From Rhodospirillales bacterium (GTDB lineage: Bacteria > Pseudomonadota > Alphaproteobacteria > Rhodospirillales > Magnetospirillaceae), in assembly GCA_019455065.1 (NCBI GenBank), contig JACFNC010000007.1, forward strand, positions 151,165-215,164: a DNA stretch of 64,000 nucleotides, given 5' to 3'. Shown here piece by piece: positions 52,961 through 64,000 of this stretch (position 1 is its first letter; the number at the start of each line of letters is the position of its first letter). A program made the translations under genes and the position numbers. The notes under the pieces were generated by a model that was not told the DNA's origin, did no database searches, and was given only the letters and a program-made list of their open reading frames with translations.

Positions 52961-54776
52961 AGTGTAGCAAATCGAGAGACGGCCGCAATCCGCAGCACCC
53001 GGCCTACGCGACCGTCGCCTTCACCGAGTGTAGCAAATCGAGAGACGGCCGCAATCCGCAGCTGCTCAAGCAGGCGATCATCCAGGACTATGAGTGTAGC
53101 AAATCGAGAGACGGCCGCAATCCGCAGCGCCGGGAGCGCGGTCACGGCTGCTGCTCCCAGTGTAGCAAATCGAGAGACGGCCGCAATCCGCAGCAGCTGC
53201 TTTGGAACAAGCGCATGATCCTGGAGTGTAGCAAATCGAGAGACGGCCGCAATCCGCAGCAGCGGCGCCGCGCGGGCCTTCCCCACGTTAGTGTAGCAAA
53301 TCGAGAGACGGCCGCAATCCGCAGCAGGTCGACGCTGTCGGCCGCCCATCGCCGCAGTGTAGCAAATCGAGAGACGGCCGCAATCCGCAGCACCGGTTCG
53401 GAGGACGTCACCGCGTCGGAGAGTGTAGCAAATCGAGAGACGGCCGCAATCCGCAGCACGGGTACACCGTCGATGTGCGTGATCTTTAGTGTAGCAAATC
53501 GAGAGACGGCCGCAATCCGCAGCGCATGCGCCTCTGGCAGCAACAGCGCCTTTAGTGTAGCAAATCGAGAGACGGCCGCAATCCGCAGCATGAAGCACTG
53601 GGACCGCATCCTCGATCCAGTGTAGCAAATCGAGAGACGGCCGCAATCCGCAGCTGGTCATCACCGAGGGCGAATTCGACGCCCAGTGTAGCAAATCGAG
53701 AGACGGCCGCAATCCGCAGCGTGGTAATGGTGGTGAGTCCGTGCCCGGAAAGTGTAGCAAATCGAGAGACGGCCGCAATCCGCAGCTCCGCAACAACGAG
53801 CCGGAGAAAGGCCCCGAGTGTAGCAAATCGAGAGACGGCCGCAATCCGCAGCATCCGGTGAAGCGTCCGCGCGATGTCCACCAGTGTAGCAAATCGAGAG
53901 ACGGCCGCAATCCGCAGCGCCAGCGGGATCGAGATGGACACCACCTTAGTGTAGCAAATCGAGAGACGGCCGCAATCCGCAGCGCAGCGTCTCGAACCTG
54001 CCGGCGCTGCCGCAGTGTAGCAAATCGAGAGACGGCCGCAATCCGCAGCTCAAATCACGCCGTGACGCCAACTGCCGCAAGTGTAGCAAATCGAGAGACG
54101 GCCGCAATCCGCAGCGTTGGCTGCGTCGCCACGGGCGTTGGGCGCAGTGTAGCAAATCGAGAGACGGCCGCAATCCGCAGCCCTAACACCACCCTCCCCG
54201 CTTCCCTCCCCAGTGTAGCAAATCGAGAGACGGCCGCAATCCGCAGCCACACCTTGCGGCCGAGCCGCGCCTTCGCGAGTGTAGCAAATCGAGAGACGGC
54301 CGCAATCCGCAGCAACCACCGTGGCGTCGTAATCGACCACCATAGTGTAGCAAATCGAGAGACGGCCGCAATCCGCAGCCCGTAGTGGTGATCGCTCACC
54401 ACGACGCCAAGTGTAGCAAATCGAGAGACGGCCGCAATCCGCAGCTGCCCTGCCCAAATACTTGCAGCAAGACAAAGTGTAGCAAATCGAGAGACGGCCG
54501 CAATCCGCAGCCGGCGGTCGCGGAGATCGGCGCCCCGGCGAAGTGTAGCAAATCGAGAGACGGCCGCAATCCGCAGCCGCCACTCGTAGCCGGACTCCGA
54601 GCGCACGAAGTGTAGCAAATCGAGAGACGGCCGCAATCCGCAGCCTGCGTGCCGCTAGGAAGCGAACGCGGCAGAGTGTAGCAAATCGAGAGACGGCCGC
54701 AATCCGCAGCAGGGCGATCCCTGCCTACGTGTGTGCAGCCAGTGTAGCAAATCGAGAGACGGCCGCAATCCGCAGC
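52961..54776 (-). CRISPR. Type II-C CRISPR array, 28 repeats and 27 spacers
   Basis: A 36-base repeat occurs 28 times; written on the plus strand it starts AGTGTAGCAAATCGAGAG and ends CCGCAATCCGCAGC. All copies read identical, including both ends. Repeat starts run 52961, 53027, 53093 and so on to 54741, at 66-base steps. Spacers are 30 bases except for three of 29 (after repeats 5, 10, 15) and one of 31 (after repeat 25). The transcribed strand is judged to be minus: the repeat then starts GCTGCGGATTGCGG and pairs over its full length with the tracrRNA, and this is the orientation of related alphaproteobacterial arrays. The leader would then be at 54777 and above, and the newest spacer is the one at 54711-54740. 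Confidence 0.98.
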
Positions 54777-54864
54777 TACGTCAGCAGATGCAGTAGACAG
54801 GCGTTAGCGAAGCCCCCCAAATCCCCCTTGCCAAAATTGTTGGATTATCCAACAATGTCCCGCC
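54777..54864. promoter_or_regulatory. Array leader and marR control region
   Basis: Only 88 bases separate the last repeat from the marR start. They must contain the leader and promoter of the minus-strand array and the plus-strand promoter of marR. A near-perfect dyad lies at 54836-54856: ATTGTTGGA and TCCAACAAT around TTA. The ATTG...CAAT ends are typical of MarR-family operators. Its place directly before marR indicates autoregulation; a side effect on the array promoter is possible. Confidence 0.65.
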
Positions 54865-55350
54865 ATGAAGGACGGTGCCGACATGCGTGAGCGGGACGAG
54901 GCGGGCGGTGGCTTGGGCCGCGGGCTGTTGCCGCGGCTGCTCGGCTATCACCTGCGCCGCGCCCAGGTGGCGGTGTTCAAGCATTTCGCCGCCTCGGTGG
55001 GGGCCGAGGAGAACATCACGCCGGGGCTGTTCGGCATGCTGGTGATGATCGCCGAGAACCCGGGCCTCAGCCAGAGCCGCCTCGCCGAGGCGATGGAGGT
55101 CGACCGCTCGACCATCGTCACCGCCATCGACCAGCTCGAGGCGCGCGACCTGGCGGTGCGCGGCCGCTCGCCCACCGACCGCCGCAGCTACTGCCTGGCG
55201 CTCACCGACAACGGCCGGCGGGCGCTGCGGCGCATGCGGGAGGCGGTGCTGCGCCACGAGGAGGAATTCGCCGCGCACCTCAGTCCCAGCGAGCGCGAGG
55301 AACTGATCCGGCTGGTCGTGAAGCTTTACGCCGGCCGCGATCGGCCATGA
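54865..55350 (+). CDS. MarR-family transcriptional regulator
   Basis: A 161-residue winged-helix regulator. The core shows ITPGLFGMLVMIAENPGLSQSRLAEAMEVDRSTIVTAIDQLEARDLAVRGRSPTDRRSYCLALTDNGRRALRRM, the MarR helix-turn-helix and wing. ATG 54883 (MRERDEAGG) has a better upstream AAGGA than ATG 54865 and may be the true start. It precedes the aldehyde oxidoreductase gene by 52 bases and may respond to an aromatic acid or CoA ester; the ligand is unknown. Confidence 0.9.
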   Translation: MKDGADMRERDEAGGGLGRGLLPRLLGYHLRRAQVAVFKHFAASVGAEENITPGLFGMLVMIAENPGLSQSRLAEAMEVDRSTIVTAIDQLEARDLAVRGRSPTDRRSYCLALTDNGRRALRRMREAVLRHEEEFAAHLSPSEREELIRLVVKLYAGRDRP

Positions 55351-55402
55351 ACGCGATGAACGAAAAAACAATCGGTTTCCCAATGACGAGGGCTTTCATC
55401 CC

Positions 55403-57727
55403 ATGACCATCAGGCAGCGTGTCGACAGGTTGCTGGGCCGTCTGGCCGACGCCCCCCTGTTCCCCACCCAGGGGGCGGTTCTGTTCGTCGATCTCGAGCG
55501 CCAGGAAACCCGCAAGGGCTACCTGCCGCACGACGTGGTGCGCACCTTCCTGGGCGGGCGCGGCGCCAACATGTTCCTGCTCTACAACCTGATGCAGGAC
55601 GGCAAGGACGCGCTCGACCCCGAGATCCCGCTGATCTTCGGCGCCGGCATCTTCACCGGCAACGTCGCCGCCGGCACGCGCTCGAACGTCACCAGCATCA
55701 GCCCGGAAAGCCGCGCCATCCTGGACGCCAACTGCGGCGACTACTTCCCCTCGTGGATGCGCCGCCACGGCTACGACCACATCGTGCTCCACGGCCGCGC
55801 TTCCGCATGGACGCTGCTGCGCATCGCGCCCGAGGGCATCACCTTCCACGACGCCGCCCCCTATGTCGGCCTCGACAACCTCGACACCACCGCCGCCGTC
55901 GAGCGCGACTTCGCGTGCAAGGAGCGCAAGGACATGGCGATGGCGCGCATCACCAGCGCCGGCGAGAACCTGGTGCTGACCAGCGGCATCATGGGCGGCA
56001 TCAAGGCGATCTGGGCGCGCGGCGGCGGCGGCGCCAAGATGGGCTCGATGAAGCTCAAGGCCATCATGATCCAGGGCAAGCTGCCCGAGGCCGAAACCTT
56101 CGCCGACCTCAAGCCCGTGAACAAGGAGTTCATGGACAAGATCCTGTCGGCCAGCGTGGTCAAGAACGCGCTGCGCAAGGTCGGCACGCCCTTCCTCTAC
56201 AAGCCCTGCCGCATCGTCGGCGCGCTGGGCGCCAAGAACAACCAGGAGACCACCTGGACCGACAGCCTCGACGCCGACAACTTCGACGTCTACCGCCCCG
56301 GCATGGACGGCTGCTACAAGTGCCCGGTGCGCTGCCGCGCCGGCAACGACATGCTGCCCGACGGCAAGGGCGGGTGGGGCGCCAACGCGCTCAAGGGCCT
56401 CACCGGCAACGCCAGCTACGACCGCTCGCAGGCCGAGATCCAGCACGAACGCCAGCGCAGCTACAACGGCATCAACGACGACGGCGTGTTCGACCGCTAC
56501 GACCACGGCGACGGGCCGGAGTTCACCACCCTGGGGCGCATCGGCCCCAATCTCGGCATCACCAAACCCGAGCACGTGCTGCGCCTGAACAACGTCATGA
56601 ACGACCTCGGCCTCGATTCGGCCTCGACCGGCGGCGCCCTGTCGTGGGCGTTCGAGCTGTACCAGCGCGGCATCATCGGCCACAACGAGACCGGCGGTCT
56701 GGAACTGACCTGGGGCAACTATCCGGTGATCGAGAAGCTGTTGTTCATGACCGCGAAGCGCGAGGGCTTCGGCGACGTCATCGCCGACTCCTCGCGCGCC
56801 GTCGAGCGCGGCAAGTACCCGGCCGAGGCCGAGTCCTACCGCATGACGGTCAAGGGCCTGTTCCAGTCCGACCCCCACGACGCCCGCATCCTCAAGGCCT
56901 TCGCGCTGGGCCTCGCGGTGGCGACGCGCGGCATGGACCACCTGCGCAACCGCGCCACGCTCGAGATCAACGCCAAGGTCAACGACTCGCCCGAGTTCAA
57001 GCGCGAGCTGTACGGCGCCGAGGTGTCGCCGCAGCCGACCAGCTACGAGGGCAAGGAACACGCCGTTCGCAAATGCGAGAACACCTACGCGGTGGGCGAC
57101 TCGCTGGGCATGTGCCGCTTCAACACCAAGCTGTTCAACTCGCCCAGCACCGGCGACTACGACGACTTCGCGCGCCTGCTCGAAACCATCACCGGCCAGC
57201 GCTTCACGGCCGAGGAGATGGACGAGGTGGGGCGCAACGTCACCGGCATCGAGCGCATGATCAACTTCCGCCTCGGCCTGCGCGCCGCCGACGACACCCT
57301 GCCGCGGCGCTGGTTCGAGGAGAGCAACACCGCCGGCCCCTTCAAGGGCGAGAAGATCGACCGCGCCGAGTTCGAGAAGCTGAAGGCCCGCTTCTACGAG
57401 GTCACCGGCCTCAACCGCGAGGGCGCGCCCAAGGCCGAGTGGCACGAGCGGCTGGCCGACGTGGTCACCGCCTTCAAGATCCGCGTCAACCTGCCCAAGG
57501 CCCTGCCCGGCGCTCCCGACAAGGTGGTGATCGTCGACGAGCCGGTCGACAACGTCGTCGAACTGCGGCAGGTGCTGGCGCGGCGCCTGCCCGAGGCGGC
57601 GGCGGAACTGGACGGGGTCGAGATGAACGTGGCGGTCAACGGCGACCTGCTCCTGTCCGGCGAGGCCGCGGCGCGGCTGCGCTCGGGCGACGAGGTGACG
57701 ATGATCCCCGCCCTCGCCGGCGGATGA
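55403..57727 (+). CDS. Aldehyde:ferredoxin oxidoreductase with C-terminal MoaD-like domain
   Basis: A 774-residue tungsten-type AOR. The N-terminal domain has FLGGRGANMFLLYNL, GAGIFTGNVAAGTRSNVTS and the pterin-contact region RGGGGAKMGSMKLKAI. The [4Fe-4S] ligands are C304, C307, C311 (CYKCPVRC) and C571 (MCRFN), the same arrangement as in Pyrococcus AOR. Family members are about 600-620 residues; here the last about 80 form a MoaD/ThiS-like fold that ends RSGDEVTMIPALAGG, with the free Gly-Gly needed for thiocarboxylation. It oxidises aldehydes to acids with ferredoxin. Phenylacetaldehyde is a likely substrate in this setting. No separate ferredoxin or FAD partner gene is adjacent. Confidence 0.9.
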   Translation: MTIRQRVDRLLGRLADAPLFPTQGAVLFVDLERQETRKGYLPHDVVRTFLGGRGANMFLLYNLMQDGKDALDPEIPLIFGAGIFTGNVAAGTRSNVTSISPESRAILDANCGDYFPSWMRRHGYDHIVLHGRASAWTLLRIAPEGITFHDAAPYVGLDNLDTTAAVERDFACKERKDMAMARITSAGENLVLTSGIMGGIKAIWARGGGGAKMGSMKLKAIMIQGKLPEAETFADLKPVNKEFMDKILSASVVKNALRKVGTPFLYKPCRIVGALGAKNNQETTWTDSLDADNFDVYRPGMDGCYKCPVRCRAGNDMLPDGKGGWGANALKGLTGNASYDRSQAEIQHERQRSYNGINDDGVFDRYDHGDGPEFTTLGRIGPNLGITKPEHVLRLNNVMNDLGLDSASTGGALSWAFELYQRGIIGHNETGGLELTWGNYPVIEKLLFMTAKREGFGDVIADSSRAVERGKYPAEAESYRMTVKGLFQSDPHDARILKAFALGLAVATRGMDHLRNRATLEINAKVNDSPEFKRELYGAEVSPQPTSYEGKEHAVRKCENTYAVGDSLGMCRFNTKLFNSPSTGDYDDFARLLETITGQRFTAEEMDEVGRNVTGIERMINFRLGLRAADDTLPRRWFEESNTAGPFKGEKIDRAEFEKLKARFYEVTGLNREGAPKAEWHERLADVVTAFKIRVNLPKALPGAPDKVVIVDEPVDNVVELRQVLARRLPEAAAELDGVEMNVAVNGDLLLSGEAAARLRSGDEVTMIPALAGG

Positions 57728-57757
57728 CGGGGGCGGGGCGGTCGTCGGAGTGTCCGC

Positions 57758-57817
57758 CGTCATTCCCGCGCAGGCGGGAATCCATATCATGGACCCCCGC
57801 CTGCGCGGGGGTGACGG
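57758..57817. repeat. Palindromic intergenic element, type A
   Basis: Hairpins CATTCCCGCGCAGGCGGGAAT and GACCCCCGCCTGCGCGGGGGT. It matches the copy at 46112-46171 at nearly every base, with compensatory changes in both arms (CAAGCG versus CAGGCG). Confidence 0.85.
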
Positions 57818-57875
57818 AACACGACGATCCGACCGGTCATGCGCCTGACGGCCCGCCATGGATTTCCCTCTCTCC

Positions 57876-57907
57876 CGTCACCCCCGGGCTTGACCCTGGG
57901 GTCCATG
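57876..57907. repeat. Half palindromic element, type A
   Basis: CGTCACCCCCGGGCTTGACC followed by CTGGGGTCCATG is one hairpin of the type A element in inverse orientation. It lies just upstream of the MFS gene. Confidence 0.7.
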
Positions 57908-57911
57908 TGAC

Positions 57912-59120
57912 TTGACCGCGTCCAACCCTAGCGCCCCGGCGCTCGTCCGCACCCGCTGGCCGGTTGTCGCGCTGGCCCTGTGCGCGGGCATCGTCGGCGC
58001 CTTCCATGCCGGCAAGGTGCCGCCGGCGATTCCGGCGCTGCGCGACGACCTCGCCATGAGCATGGTCGCCGCCGGCTGGGTGGTCTCGGCGTTCTCGGTC
58101 ACCGCCGCGCTGGTCGGGGCGTTCGCCGGGCTGCTGGCCGACGCCGTCGGCCATCGGCTGCTGCTGCTCGCCGGCATGGCGACGATGGCCGCCGGCGGGC
58201 TGGCCGGGGCGGGGGCGGGGGCGCCGTGGGCGCTGCTTGCCGCCCGCTTCGTCGAGGGCGTCGGCTTCGCCGCGGTTATCGTGTCGGCGCCGGCGTTCAT
58301 CGCCCAGGCCTCGGCGCCGCGCGACCGCAACCTGACGCTCGGCATCTGGAGCACCTATCTGCCCACCGGCATGGCGCTGGCGATGGCGGCGTCGCCGGTG
58401 GTCCTCGAGGCGACCGGCTGGCGCGTGCTGTGGCTGGCGATCGCCGCCCTGGCGCTGGCCTGCCTGCTGCCCACCTCGGTCGCCACCCGCGCCGTGGCCA
58501 CTCCGCGCGCCGGGCCCGACTGGGCCGCCGTGCGCCTGACCCTGGGGCGGCTCGGGCCGTGGCTGCTCGCCGCCGCCTTCACCATGTACGTCGCGCTGTG
58601 GGCGTCGCTCATGGTGTGGCTGCCGACGCTCCTCGTCGAGCAGCGCGGCGCCGCCGGGCAGGCGGCCGCCCTGCTCACCGCCCTGGTGGTGCTGGCCAAC
58701 GTGCCCGGCAACCTGGCCGGAAGCTGGCTGCTGCACCGGCGCGTCCCGCGCGGCCTGCTGATGGCCGTCGGCCTGGCGTTCATGGGGCTGAGCGCGCAGG
58801 GCATCTTCTCCGAATCCCTGTCCGACGGCGTGCGCTTCGCCCTGTGCATCGGCTTCTCGATGGTCGGCGGCATGTTTCCGGCGGCGGTCCTGGCCAGCGC
58901 CCCGGCGCATGCGGCCTCGGCCCGGCAGGTCGGCATGGTCACCGGCATGTTCGTCCAGGGCGCCAATCTGGGCTACGTGGTCGGCCCGCCGCTGGTGGCG
59001 CTGATCGTCACCGCCACCGGCCTGTGGCAGGCCACGGCCTGGGCGATGGCGGCCTTCGCGGCGGTCGGCCTCGGCCTGGCGGCCGGCGTGGCGGTGGTCG
59101 AGCGGCGGTCGGGCGGCTGA
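57912..59120 (+). CDS. MFS transporter
   Basis: A 402-residue major facilitator with about 12 hydrophobic helices. The start is TTG 57912. Helices 1 and 2 read VVALALCAGIVGAFHAGKVPPAIPAL and AAGWVVSAFSVTAALVGAFAGLLADAVGHR, where GLLADAVGHR is the loop 2-3 motif of the family. FVEGVGFAAVIVSAPAFIAQASAPRDRNLTLGIW resembles motif C and the following loop. It resembles the CynX/NimT group. The substrate is unknown; its place after the AOR suggests uptake of an organic acid, amine or nitrogen compound, but this is weak. Confidence 0.85.
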   Translation: MTASNPSAPALVRTRWPVVALALCAGIVGAFHAGKVPPAIPALRDDLAMSMVAAGWVVSAFSVTAALVGAFAGLLADAVGHRLLLLAGMATMAAGGLAGAGAGAPWALLAARFVEGVGFAAVIVSAPAFIAQASAPRDRNLTLGIWSTYLPTGMALAMAASPVVLEATGWRVLWLAIAALALACLLPTSVATRAVATPRAGPDWAAVRLTLGRLGPWLLAAAFTMYVALWASLMVWLPTLLVEQRGAAGQAAALLTALVVLANVPGNLAGSWLLHRRVPRGLLMAVGLAFMGLSAQGIFSESLSDGVRFALCIGFSMVGGMFPAAVLASAPAHAASARQVGMVTGMFVQGANLGYVVGPPLVALIVTATGLWQATAWAMAAFAAVGLGLAAGVAVVERRSGG

Positions 59121-59164
59121 TCGGAGGCGTCTCCGCCCGCGCGACGGAAATCTCGAGGTAAGGA

Positions 59165-59246
59165 CGTCCTTGCGAGGAGCCTCGTGCGACGAAGCAATCC
59201 AGCCTGGCGGCCGGCCCGGATTGCTTCCCCTCCGGCTCGCAATGGC
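59165..59246. repeat. Intergenic repeat, type B, facing pair
   Basis: CTTGCGAGGAGCCTCG-TGCGACGAAGCAATCC is followed after 20 bases by GGATTGCTTCCCCTCCGGCTCGCAATG, its inverse, so the whole can fold into one long stem. It separates the MFS gene from the PFOR promoter region. Confidence 0.75.
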
Positions 59247-59487
59247 GGCTGCGGGGTGGAGGTCGCACGCACGGTCCCGGTTCTGGGCCGCCAAGATTTG
59301 TGCAGTTGCGAACAGGTATCAAAATTTCTCGAATTGCATTCGGGCCGCAACTTTTTTTCAAAAGCCCCCTTGCTCGCGCCTGACGGCCAATCTATTCTCG
59401 CCGCTTCATACCCTTACCCAAATTACGTCTATTTTGATTCGCATTCGCACCGTGGGGCGGGGCTGGAGAGAGTTGGAAGAGAGACCA
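59247..59487 (+). promoter_or_regulatory. Upstream region of the pyruvate:ferredoxin oxidoreductase gene
   Basis: No gene is supported here. The region is relatively AT-rich, including a T7 run near 59350 and AAATTACGTCTATTTTGATTC near 59420-59440. It must hold the nifJ promoter and a long leader. I could not find a perfect FNR-type dyad. Confidence 0.4.
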
Positions 59488-63069
<3,582 letters not shown>

Positions 63070-63079
63070 GAACCGGTCA

Positions 63080-63111
63080 CCGGCGGGGGCGATCTTGGTT
63101 GCCCTCGCCGG
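63080..63111 (+). terminator. Hairpin after nifJ
   Basis: CCGGCGGGGGC and GCCCTCGCCGG pair with one G-T mismatch around a ten-base loop, 11 bases after the stop. No T-run follows. It also lies at the end of the convergent small gene. Confidence 0.5.
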
Positions 63112-63117
63112 CGCCCC

Positions 63118-63372
63118 CTACCAGACGAGCCGGCTATATCTATCTTCACGCCGCCGCATCTCGCGAAATCGCCGCTCGGCGGTGGCCTTGGCCCGCCAGC
63201 CGTCGGTCCCGACCACCGCAGCCATGCCTTCGGCGCTGTCCGCCGCTTCTCGCCGCTGCCGGCCGTGCAGGGAATAGACTTGGCCGGCGCGAGCCTCGAT
63301 CACCGCATACCGCCCTTCGCCATCGGAAATGAGACGATACTGGCCATCGTCGCGCAGGATGCTTAACCTCAT
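63118..63372 (-). CDS. Small hypothetical protein
   Basis: An 84-residue protein starting at ATG 63372 with GGAG a few bases upstream. It begins MRLSILRDDGQYRLISDGEGRYAVIEARAGQVYSL, which looks like a small beta-rich domain, and ends in a very basic helix (RAKATAERRFREMRRREDRYSRL). I do not recognise the family. A much longer in-frame extension into the thioesterase gene is rejected. It lies between two plus-strand genes. Confidence 0.6.
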   Translation of the reverse strand: MRLSILRDDGQYRLISDGEGRYAVIEARAGQVYSLHGRQRREAADSAEGMAAVVGTDGWRAKATAERRFREMRRREDRYSRLVW

Positions 63373-63414
63373 GCCGCTCCGTCCCGGACGTCGGTCTCTC
63401 ACTTGGTTGCAAAC

Positions 63415-63870
63415 ATGAACGCCCAGAGCCTTGATCTCACCGCAAAGGACACCTTCCGCTATTGGACGGATGATCTCGTCCGTTTCGCGGACCTCGACCG
63501 CGTCGGGCACGTCAACAACGTGGCGTTCGCGGTCTATCTCGAGACGGGGCGGGTGGACTTTTTCGAGCACGCCTGGCCGGGGTCGACCGAGGGAAAATCG
63601 ACGGGCTGGGTCATCGTGCGCATGGAACTCGATTTCCGTGCGCAGGGGCACTTTCCGAACAAGGTGCGTATCGGCACCCGCATCACCCGCATCGGCCGCT
63701 CGTCCTGCACGCTGGGGCAGGGAATTTTCCTCGGCGACACCTGCATCGCCACCAGCAATTCGGTGACCGTGTGGGCGAACACCGACGACGGCGTGGCGGT
63801 GCCGATCCCCGACGACATGCGCGCCGCGTTGCTGGCGCTGTCGGGGGATGGCCCGCGCGGCAACGGTTAG
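63415..63870 (+). CDS. 4HBT-type acyl-CoA thioesterase, YbgC-like
   Basis: A 151-residue hotdog protein. The active-site motif RFADLDRVGHVNNVAFAVYLETGRVDFF has the Asp and the HVNN segment of the 4-hydroxybenzoyl-CoA/YbgC group. VIVRMELDFRAQGHFPNKVRIGTRI follows. ATG 63415 is preferred over TTG 63403. It cleaves a short or aromatic acyl-CoA; a link to the aromatic pathway is possible but not shown. Confidence 0.88.
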   Translation: MNAQSLDLTAKDTFRYWTDDLVRFADLDRVGHVNNVAFAVYLETGRVDFFEHAWPGSTEGKSTGWVIVRMELDFRAQGHFPNKVRIGTRITRIGRSSCTLGQGIFLGDTCIATSNSVTVWANTDDGVAVPIPDDMRAALLALSGDGPRGNG

Positions 63871-63876
63871 AATTCC

Positions 63877-63911
63877 TTCATTGCGAAGAGGCGGAGCTGA
63901 CGAAGCAATCC
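63877..63911. repeat. Intergenic repeat, type B
   Basis: TTCATTGCGAAGAGGCGGAG-CTGACGAAGCAATCC is a further copy of the element at 47608-47640. It follows the thioesterase gene directly. Confidence 0.7.
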
Positions 63912-63932
63912 CGCTAACGGCGGTAGAGGAAG

Positions 63933-63992
63933 CCCCTCGCCCGCGTGCGGGAGAGGGAGGGGCCCAAGCCGCAGGCTTGGGAGGGTGAGGGT
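63933..63992. repeat. Intergenic repeat, type C
   Basis: GCCCCTCGCCCGCGTGCGGG, AGAGGGAGGGGCCCAAGCC and GCAGGCTTGGGAGGGTGAGG form nested hairpins (CCCGCGTGCGGG, CCAAGCCGCAGGCTTGG). This type of element is widespread between genes in alphaproteobacteria. The window ends eight bases later, with no gene. Confidence 0.7.
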
Positions 63993-64000
63993 ATTTCCTC

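Noticed and set aside
52939..54636. Long reading frames through the CRISPR array on both strands (up to about 320 codons)
   Set aside because: They are translations of the 36-base repeat with 66-base periodicity, not genes.
55280..57859. An 859-codon open frame on the minus strand opposite the AOR gene
   Set aside because: It is a GC-rich shadow of the AOR coding frame; it shows no domain, while the plus strand has all AOR motifs.
59170..59487. In-frame extension of the PFOR gene
   Set aside because: It runs through an intergenic repeat and the promoter region; the family begins at MTLKTMMTVDGNEA.
63373..63651. Extension of the small minus-strand gene into the thioesterase gene
   Set aside because: The extension is antisense to the 4HBT protein; a Shine-Dalgarno supports the start at 63372.

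Overview
This is a GC-rich stretch of chromosome that looks alphaproteobacterial. The best guess is a Rhodospirillales relative of the Magnetospirillum/Telmatospirillum kind. The reasons are a fused ThiS-ThiG, a long RNase E with an acidic/Arg/Ala-rich tail, an SPY-type RF2, a speF-type leader in front of ornithine decarboxylase, a type II-C Cas9 locus, and oxygen-sensitive aromatic catabolism genes beside aerobic-type genes. The assignment rests on reading the sequence only; no database search was possible.

Layout. 0-20 kb is mostly housekeeping: thiSG, ornithine decarboxylase with a structured leader and a leader peptide, a lone FlgE-like protein, a 1301-residue periplasmic protein, a DsbA-like oxidoreductase, a BepA-like protease, an aminotransferase, rne, amiC, a class A PBP, and prfB with its programmed frameshift. 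20-36 kb is a quinohemoprotein amine dehydrogenase (QHNDH) island. It holds qhpA, qhpD, qhpC, qhpB, the exporter qhpF, the protease qhpE and a CcmF-like heme lyase. Upstream are a LuxR-type response regulator and two U32-family proteins that resemble UbiV and UbiU; downstream and opposite is a FIST-domain hybrid kinase. 36-47.6 kb is a complete padBCDEFGHIJ operon for anaerobic phenylacetate degradation, led by a FlK-type thioesterase. 47.7-54.8 kb is a defence block: a brnTA toxin-antitoxin pair, a tracrRNA on the minus strand, cas9-cas1-cas2, and 28 repeats with 27 spacers. 54.8-64 kb carries a MarR regulator, a tungsten-type aldehyde:ferredoxin oxidoreductase fused to a MoaD-like tail, an MFS transporter, a pyruvate:ferredoxin oxidoreductase and a small thioesterase.

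How the parts may work together. QHNDH oxidises primary amines in the periplasm to aldehydes. With 2-phenylethylamine the product is phenylacetaldehyde. The AOR can oxidise this to phenylacetate, PadJ makes phenylacetyl-CoA, PadBCD makes phenylglyoxylate and PadEFGHI makes benzoyl-CoA. The individual enzymes are recognisable; the joined pathway is inference.

Most interesting candidate. The known QHNDH system uses the flavin monooxygenase QhpG, which needs O2, to hydroxylate the tryptophan that becomes the CTQ cofactor. No flavin monooxygenase is seen here. Instead a UbiU/UbiV-like pair sits just upstream. Characterised U32 proteins of this type perform O2-independent hydroxylation, so this may be an anaerobic route to a protein-derived quinone cofactor.
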